From contig CM055104.1 in assembly GCA_029204225.1 (NCBI GenBank), forward strand, positions 27,209,253 to 27,273,252: a stretch of 64,000 bases of DNA, given 5' to 3'. Positions 56,232 through 64,000 of this stretch are shown here, one piece after another. This DNA is from Diphasiastrum complanatum. Taxonomy: Eukaryota > Streptophyta > Lycopodiopsida > Lycopodiales > Lycopodiaceae. Both the position numbers and the translations under genes were made by a program. A model generated the notes under the pieces. It did not search any database and was not told the origin of the DNA. It saw only the letters and a program-made list of their open reading frames with translations. Each line of letters starts with the position of its first letter. Position 1 is the stretch's first letter.

Positions 56232-57674
56232 TTGGACCTATATGGCAAAGGGTTCTGAATGGCTCTCAATTGGGAATAGGTTTTTAAGGTGATCAGTTGG
56301 TTGTGAAAGATAAGAAGGTAGTAGATGATTTTTTCATTCGGAATGGTATTTTGTTCCGAAGGAGAAAAATGTGTGTACCAAGAGTGGATGCATTAAAAAA
56401 AAATTATTTGAATCTCATGACGCACCTTGTGCAGGGCATCCAGGTATACATTGTACGTTAGATTTGGTACGAAGGGACTTTTTTTGGCCAAAGTTGAAAC
56501 CTTTCGTAGAATCTTATGTGTTGAATAGTGATCAGTGCCAACGGAATAAAGTAGAGTGCTTAAAGGATGGTGGATTGTTGCACCCGTTGGATATTCCTTC
56601 TAAATGGTGGGATAATATTTCAATGGACTTTGTCGTTGGTTTACCGAGGTCGAATAAACAGAATGATGCAATTTGGGTCATAGTTGATCGGTGAACAAAA
56701 TTGGCTAGGTTTATTCCAATAAAGACTACAGTTAAAGCATCTAATTTAGCAAGTGTTTGTTGAATGTTTGTTCAGGTTTTATGGTTTGCCATCTAACATT
56801 GTTAATGATCGGGATCCTAAATTTGCAGGCCAATTTTTGACGACAGTGTTTGAAACGCTTGAGATGTCTTTGAGCATGGGCTCGACTGATCATCTAGATT
56901 CCGATGGTCGGACTGAGAGGACTAATCAAACGATGGAACAAATGTTTTGTGCATATGTTTCACTTAGGCAATCTCAGTGGGAAAAGTATCTTCCATTGAT
57001 TGAGTTTGCTTATAACAATAGTAAGCATTCGGCTACTGGATATAGTCCATTTATGCTTATGTATGGATTTCAGCCTAGATCTCTGATAACGGTTGAAACT
57101 GAATCGATTAAAGTTCAGAAAGTAACGGATTTTTTGTGTGAAATGCAAGAAATGTTACAGTTAGCACGTGAAAATGTTCTAAATGCCCAACAGTAGTAAG
57201 ACATTTTGCTAATCTGAAAAAATCACCTTGGAAGTTCCAGGTTGGAGATTGGGTGTATCTTAGAATTTCGAAAGATTCTAAAGTAATGCGCATTGAGAAG
57301 TATTACAAACTATCTGCTAGGTACAGTGGACCTTATAAAATCTTGAAAAAGATTGGATCTTTAGCTTACCGATTAGAGTTACCAGAGGGAACCAAGACTT
57401 TTCATGTGTTTCATGTAGGTCGTCTGAAGATGAGTTTACATGAGGGAGATCATGTTGGTTCTGGTACTAATCTAGATTCATTTGAAGACTTATCTGAGAG
57501 GATTCCTTTAGAACCTGAAAAGATTCTTGATACAAGATCCAAGCGATTACAAAGTCGGGATGTTATTGAGCATCTGGTTCATTGGAAAGGATATTCTGAG
57601 GATGAGGACTCATGGGAACCAAAAGGTAACCAAAAGAAAAATTTTCCAAACTTTGAGTTCTCAGGACAAAACTA
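56232..57674 (+). pseudogene. Gypsy integrase and chromodomain, tandem copy 2
   Basis: Nearly the same as 54200-55640, including the TGA after IVDR (56693). In this copy one zinc-binding Cys of CDQC is Ser (NSDQC), and a 2-base loss near 56751 shifts the frame. The tail frame (57253-57675) is intact through the chromodomain VIEHLVHWKGYSEDEDSWEP and ends FSGQN. The triad residues are present. Confidence 0.88.
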
Positions 57675-57691
57675 AAATAAGGGGGGAAGTA

Positions 57692-58207
57692 TGTTATGGC
57701 TCTAATGGGAGTTTGTACCATTGGGGGGCTGTCTTAGACGTAGGGGCCAGGCCTAATCTGGATAATAGCTAAGTAGGATCTTAGGCTATGCCTGCATGCG
57801 GTATAGGCATGTGTGTTGCATCCTAATATGGGATAGGATGTACATGCACTGTGTCTATGCATGGGTCTTTGCTATTATGAGCTAGGGGTACCTACATGCA
57901 GTGGACATGCATGGGAGATAGGCATGAGTTGATAGCACGCTTACATGTGGATTTAGTGCATGGACAGCCAGGGGGGGAGCTACTATCTATATATACCCTC
58001 TCATGTGTCCATTAGGATCATTGAGAGTCTGCGGCTGTTATGCTGTCATATTGGTAAGTGCTTTCTATCATAGAGATTTGGCATACTCCCTAGTGCTCGA
58101 GGGCTAGATCGGACGATCTAGGTTTGGTTGGGACGGTTTCGTCCACTACACTCCCTTATTGTGTTCTCGGTGCTCAATCCTGATTGGAGGTCTTGGGGAA
58201 CGTATTA
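57692..58207 (+). repeat. Gypsy LTR, tandem copy 2
   Basis: 516 bp starting TGTTATGGCTC; TATA box 57988-57995. It serves as the 5' LTR position for the following leader and gag. Confidence 0.92.
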
Positions 58208-59093
<886 letters not shown>

Positions 59094-60190
59094 ATGGCCG
59101 ACATGGAACAAGAATTATTCGGTGAGGAAGTTCTGTCACCGGTCGGAAGTTTGGGAGCCCGGACAATGACCCACAATCTTTTTTGGAGGTGATAAGCAAA
59201 GCACTGCTTGAAATTCACCATAGTAACAAGCAGCGGGATGAGCAAATTAAATTTCTTTTGTCCAAGCATGATGCAACATCTTTGTCACACTTAGATTTTC
59301 AACCGAAACTTTTTTTGGGGGATGAGAAGTTTAAGCTGCTGGCAACAGTGGAGTCCTGGATGAACAATTATTTTGGGTCTACATGGAGTACCTGAGGAGA
59401 AGCGAATTTCTTCGGTACTAATTTTTTTGGAAGGAAAAGCCATGTCGTGGTGGCGAGACCTTGATCCTAAGCCAGTCACTTGGGATGCTTTTCGGAATGT
59501 ATTCTTGAAAGCATTTATGATTGTGGATGAAAGGGATTCATATCGGCATTTTGTAGAGCTTAAAATGGGGTTGCGTGACTTGGACACCTATGTCCAAGAG
59601 TTCATGGATCTTCTAACTAAAGTGCTGCATTTCCCAAAAAGGTACGCATAGTGGCAGTTTGTGAATGGATTGCTAGCGGACTTTCAGAATGAATGGAAGA
59701 GCAATTCGTTGGAGGATGCCATTCGGATCGCACGTGTGTACAATCAAATGGTGGTAGCTTGAAGGAAACGAGGGCAAGAAAAAAGCTCAACAAAATTTCG
59801 ACTGTGAAAAAAGTCGAAAAAGTTTTTTGATGAACTAGAAAGTATGGCTTATCAGAAACCCAAATCAGTGAAGAAATCAAAGAAAAAGTCTAAGTCGTCA
59901 GTCATAGATGCCTACAAACAGGGGCTGTGTTTCAATTGTGGCAAGGCGGGCCATATGGCTAACGAGTGCCCATTAAAAAACAAGTCCTCATCTAATCTTA
60001 TGACAGTTGATTTGCTAGCTGGTAAAATGGAAATTGATGTTATTAATAGTACTTGTGAATGTCAATTCAGTACATTGTCTTTTGGTCCTCACAATTTGTT
60101 TCGTGTAAGGGGCAAGTTGTTAGGGAAAGATGTGAATGTATTGTTTGATTCAGGCAGTACTCATAATTTTGATTCTCAACTTGTGTAGAG
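59094..60190 (+). pseudogene. Gypsy gag, zinc knuckle and protease (G1 counterpart)
   Basis: ATG at 59094 gives MADMEQELFGEE, then SHLDFQPKLFLGDEKF, AMSWWRDLDPKPVTWDAF (Gag domain) and YVQEFMDLLTKV, with a frameshift near 59370 and a TAG at 59650. The second frame (59844-60188) holds a single normal knuckle CFNCGKAGHMANEC and LFDSGSTHNF, the protease site. The G1 copy at 13027-14077 has a duplicated knuckle and lacks the protease site. Confidence 0.86.
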
Positions 60191-60771
60191 ACTCCAGGTA
60201 CCTATCAAGCCAAGTGACCATCGTTATGTGGTTAAGCTTGCGTCAGGTGCAGATATTGAAGCTTTTGATGTAATGGTTCCGGAATTCAAGCTGGATCTTC
60301 AAGGCCATGTTGAGAAGATTAATTTCAATGATTTAATCGCATGTAATTTTAGGCTATGAGTGGTTCTTTAGTAAATCTGATAGTTTGCAAATTGATTTTA
60401 AAAAGCATGAATTACAATTCATAGATTCTAGTGGTAAAGTAGTATCCATTTTTGGTGATAATGCTGAAACTTAGTTTCCGATGATTACATCGGCAGAATT
60501 AATAAAGAAAGCTCACAATTTTGTTTGTTACTATCTTGTCTTAAAATCTTGCTCAAGTGGAATTGTTTTCGAGTCCTTGGATGAGAATTATAGTACTAAA
60601 TCAACTATTGATAGTAATTTCATTGTGAATGATGAAAATCATTATGGTAATTTAGATCATGACCATGAACAGAAACAGTTGTTAGCAAATTTAAAGCAAG
60701 AATTTAGTGATGCTTTTCCTAGTGAACTTCCGCATGGTCTACCTCCGTCTAGGTCAGTAGATCATAAGATG
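60191..60771 (+). pseudogene. Gypsy protease-RT spacer, truncated
   Basis: RLQVPIKPSDHRYVVKLASGAD with stops, then ITSAELIKKAHNFVCYYLVLKSC and PHGLPPSRSVDHK. It stops at 60771, which is the outer end of the right arm. Reverse transcriptase never follows. Confidence 0.83.
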
Positions 60772-62734
60772 TGTGGAGAAAGAAAAGAGGGAAGGAGAAG
60801 AAGCAAGGCTGTTTGATCCCTACTTGGTGCCTTCCATTTCTATGTCTCCCACTCTGCTCTCAGCCTTTCTCATTTTGCTGTCCATGATTATTCACTGCTC
60901 ACTTTGGAAGGGAGGAGGAAAGGAGAGAAGGCTGATCTGCCTGGTGTCTTCCACTCTAACTTCTGTGTTTCTCCTTTGCTATAAACTACTTCTGATTCAT
61001 TGCTATTGATCTACAATTTGACTCATTAGCATTGTGTTACCATTGTTTGTGGATCTGTGAATTGCTTTTTCTGCCATCTCTAACATTTTGTTGTAGATTG
61101 TGAGAGTTTGGAAGCCAGATTACTGTTTCTAACATTTGGTTGCAGGCCTTGGCATTGTGGGATTGCATTTTGTACTTCTTTGTTGCCCTCTGACTTGTGT
61201 TTGCAGGTTATGGAACTTTGGAATTGTTTAATGTCCTTCATCAGGACAGTAATGATTGTGACTCTAATAGCATACCCGAGAAAGCATTTGTAGCATTGTT
61301 TTAAAAGCTTTCCTTGCTTGCAATTCTAAAGTGTGGGCTTGACTTGTTAACATTTGAGAAGTTGGTTTGGATTTCTTGCTACTCAAAGGAAGATCCAACC
61401 CTATCAGCACTTCTTCAGATATTTCACTGGTTAGGAAGGCTTTTGAAACTCTATCCATGCTGGATTTACATCATTCAACCCCTTTGAAACTGTTGGGATA
61501 GAAGCCTCTGGGAGTTTCTGTGGATTAGACCTTGTTTGCCATTAAATATAGAGTTTTTTTTGCCTTGAAATCACTGGTAGATAGAGCTTTTTATTGCAAG
61601 TATTTTGTTAACTCAACAATCTGATCTTGTTGTCTGATATCCCCTTCTTTCAGAGACTATCCGTAGCCTATCCATCACTGATCTTCCCTGCTGCTAATGG
61701 CCACCTGATCTGCTACCTTACCTGTCTGCTCCGTGCCCTCCGGCTCCTGTCTCCGGCTCTTGCTACGCCCTGACCTGCTGACTCTGCCTGGCCACACCCT
61801 CTCTCCTTCCAATGTCCACGCTCCTCATTGCCTGCGACCTCCTTCTCTGACCTGATCGCTACCCTGATTGAGTGGGTTTTCCCATCTTCCCATCTGCTCG
61901 TTGAGGCTGATCTGTCTCGCTCTCCTCCTCCACCTACCCACGACCCTGCTTGTGGTCATTTCCCTTCCCTAGATCTGTATGAAAAACCCGCTTGTTTGTG
62001 CTATTTGGCCATACATAGTGTCTACCTGTGATTGCTATTTTTTAACAAACCCTAAGTCATAAATGGTGAGATTCTAGGGTGCGTTTCTCATATTGACTCC
62101 ATAGCCCAATTGTCGATAGGAGTTGGTTTGACCGTTTGATGCATCCAAAAGGGGAGTGTAGAGTCTATAGTATCTTCTATCTTGCTTGTCTATCACTACT
62201 CGGAGTGTGCCTTATCACATTTTGGCTCTACGGTATTTGAGAAAGACTCCAGCTCATGGCTTTCTAGATCTTCGTGACTCCAAACTTGTGAAACTTTATA
62301 CTATCCTCATGATCTAATTGCAGACCATATCACCATCAGTAACAAATATTCCTGAAGCCTATGCAAATGGTTTAGATGAAGATTAGGCGCTCATTCAAAA
62401 TCTAACCCTGTTTTACCTCACTCGTTAAGTGAATTTCAGCTTATATATGAGTCACGCTTGTACGTCTCATCGGTATCTCAAAAGCTAGAGCTTACACGCA
62501 TGATCTCTTGTCCATTTCAAAGTTCCTTAGGCTATCTGAAAATTGTCGGTAGACCGTTAGGAATTTGCCTTGCCGATTGCCGATGATAGTGCTCGTGATC
62601 ATGAATGGCCTTATTTTTTACTCCATACCCGATGGAGCTTGAGCTGTAATTGTGGTATAGACCGACTTCCATTAGAATTTCCTTAGATTGGTAGTCTATT
62701 TGGGGGACGTTTTATAATCCTTCAATTGATGATC
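60772..62734. other. Unclassified sequence, partly C/T-rich
   Basis: The first base after the gypsy break starts GTGTGGAGAAAG. Bases 61640-62000 are pyrimidine-rich (CCTGCTGCTAATGGCC-type). Several TTGCAGG words resemble 3' splice sites. I found no protein domain, LTR pair or tRNA. It could be an LTR or leader of an unrelated element. Confidence 0.4.
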
Positions 62735-64000
62735 ATTCTAGATATGGTTGGATTTACCTCTTATCTTGTAAATCTTTGGTGTTTGATTCATTTGTAAAGT
62801 TCAAAACTCTAGTAGAAAGTCAACTTAGTACCAAGATCAAGGTATTAAGAAGTGATAATGGAGGAGAATATATCTCCAATAAGTTGATAGAGTTTTGTAG
62901 TTCTAATGGCATTAAGAGGGAGTTATCATGTCCATATACCCCTTAACAAAATGGAGTGGCTGAGAGAAAATAGATCTCTTTGTAAGTGTGCTAAAGCCTT
63001 AAGGCTAGATGCTTCGCTACCAAAACCATTTTGGGGTGAGGAAATCACATGTGCTAACTTCTTATGCAATAGATTGCCCAACCAAGCCATTGGAGGAATC
63101 ACACCATATGAAGCTCTATTTGGAGAAAAGCCAAATCTCAAGGATCTAAAGATATTTGGATCCACTTGCTATGTACACCAATCCTTGGATACAAGGAAGA
63201 AGGATGATGCAATTTCCATCAAAGGCATCTTTGTGGGATATAGTGAAAATAGCGAAGATTATAGAATCTTAAATCCCATCACTAAAAAAGTCATAGTGAG
63301 TAGGGATGTTATCTTTTATAAAGGACATGCTTGTAAAGAAGATGATAATGCTACTAATCATCTTGATGTCAAAGACCATTCTAGGATGGAGGAAGAGCTT
63401 CAAAGGGATCAAGAGCTTGAGGATCCACCTCAAGATCCAAGGACTCCAAGAAGATCCACAAGAGAAAGGGTTGAGCCATTGAGGCTCACTTATGATGGAA
63501 AAGGTGATAAAAAAGAAGGCATTTTATCTTTTACTTCATACACTTTTCTTACTTCAATGCTTGATGAACCAACTTGCTATGGAGATTCTTGTAAAACAAA
63601 AATTTGGATGAATGCTATGCAAGTGGAGTATGATGCTCATACTTGGGATTTTGTTGATTGTCCTCAAGGGAAAAAAACCACTTGATTGCAAGTGGGTGTA
63701 TAGATTGGAATATAATCAAGATGGATCAATAAATAAGTATAAAGCTAGGCTTGTAGAAAAAGGTTTCTTGCAAACCAAGGTAATTAATTTTGATGAAACT
63801 TTTGCTCTTGTGATTAAGCTAGTTACAATAAAATTGATCATTAGGCTTGCTACTACTTTCAATTGGGAGCTATTTCAACTTGATGTTACAAATGCGTTCC
63901 TCAATGGCCACTTGGAGGAAGAGATCTACATGAGGCAACCCGAGGGGTTCATCAAGGAGGAGCATGAAAAAAAAGTGTGTTTTTTGAAGAAGAGTCTCTA
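62735..64000 (+). pseudogene. CopD-type integrase and reverse transcriptase start
   Basis: Encodes the integrase core end: KVLRSDNGGEYIS (second Asp), CPYTP, a TAA in place of Gln, QNGVAER (Glu). CANFLCNRLPNQAIGGITPYEAL, PNLKDLKIFG and VSRDVIF follow, then the PRRSTRERVEPL spacer. After a frameshift near 63685, RT begins: KWVYRLEYNQDGS, DVTNAFLNGHLEEEIYM. Stops near 62944 and 62971 and the shift make it a pseudogene. It runs off the right edge. Confidence 0.9.

Overview
The window is a plant nuclear repeat region, most likely from a flowering plant: AT-rich, with Ty1/copia and Ty3/gypsy (chromovirus) retrotransposons, Met-tRNA-type primer binding sites (TGGTATCAGAGC), long (CT)n tracts and tRNA-derived short elements. 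I see no bacterial, organellar or viral gene cluster. I could not place the species. Almost every coding stretch is retrotransposon-derived and most are broken. The exceptions are a histone H3 (CENH3-like) pseudogene, a host-like gene of unknown function present in two opposed copies, and a few unassigned open frames.

Layout. 1-365: end of a dead copia integrase. 843-1203: CENH3-like pseudogene. 1936-6487: a copia element on the minus strand (here CopA) with two LTRs but no integrase. 6490-9402: fragments, a copia LTR (LTR-B), two tandem LTR-C fragments and a gypsy LTR. 9818-19250: two gypsy chromovirus bodies (G1, G2) on the minus strand around one LTR. 19260-22205: two nested copia gag remnants (CopC, CopB). 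23662-29017: a young, nearly intact copia element with target-site duplication TGATG. 29018-30420: broken copy of the unknown gene. 30421-32617: copia CopD. 32618-43180: a central spacer with a very short SINE-like insert, microsatellites, direct repeats, copia scraps and a coiled-coil pseudogene. 43181-60771: the same order of CopD, unknown gene, 302-bp tandem repeats, CopB, CopC, G2 and G1-like gypsy on the plus strand. 60772-62734: unclassified. 62735-64000: another CopD copy running off the window.

The main structure is therefore a very large, imperfect inverted duplication. The left arm (about 12470-31623) and right arm (about 43256-60771) carry the same nested retrotransposon stack and the same captured gene, head to head, around an ~11.6 kb spacer. 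The arms share stop codons and illegitimate junctions, so the locus was already decayed when it was duplicated. Each arm also has private changes. The left arm has the young copia insertion, a ~0.97 kb deletion and a ~0.69 kb gypsy fragment. The right arm has an 87-bp tRNA-like insert with a 14-bp target duplication, expansion of the 302-bp unit from 2 to 4, and a ~2.03 kb LTR-integrase tandem duplication. The 85-87 bp tRNA-headed insert is the best candidate for something undescribed. It has two copies, each with A and B boxes and a perfect 14-15 bp target duplication, and one of them has a matching empty site in the other arm.
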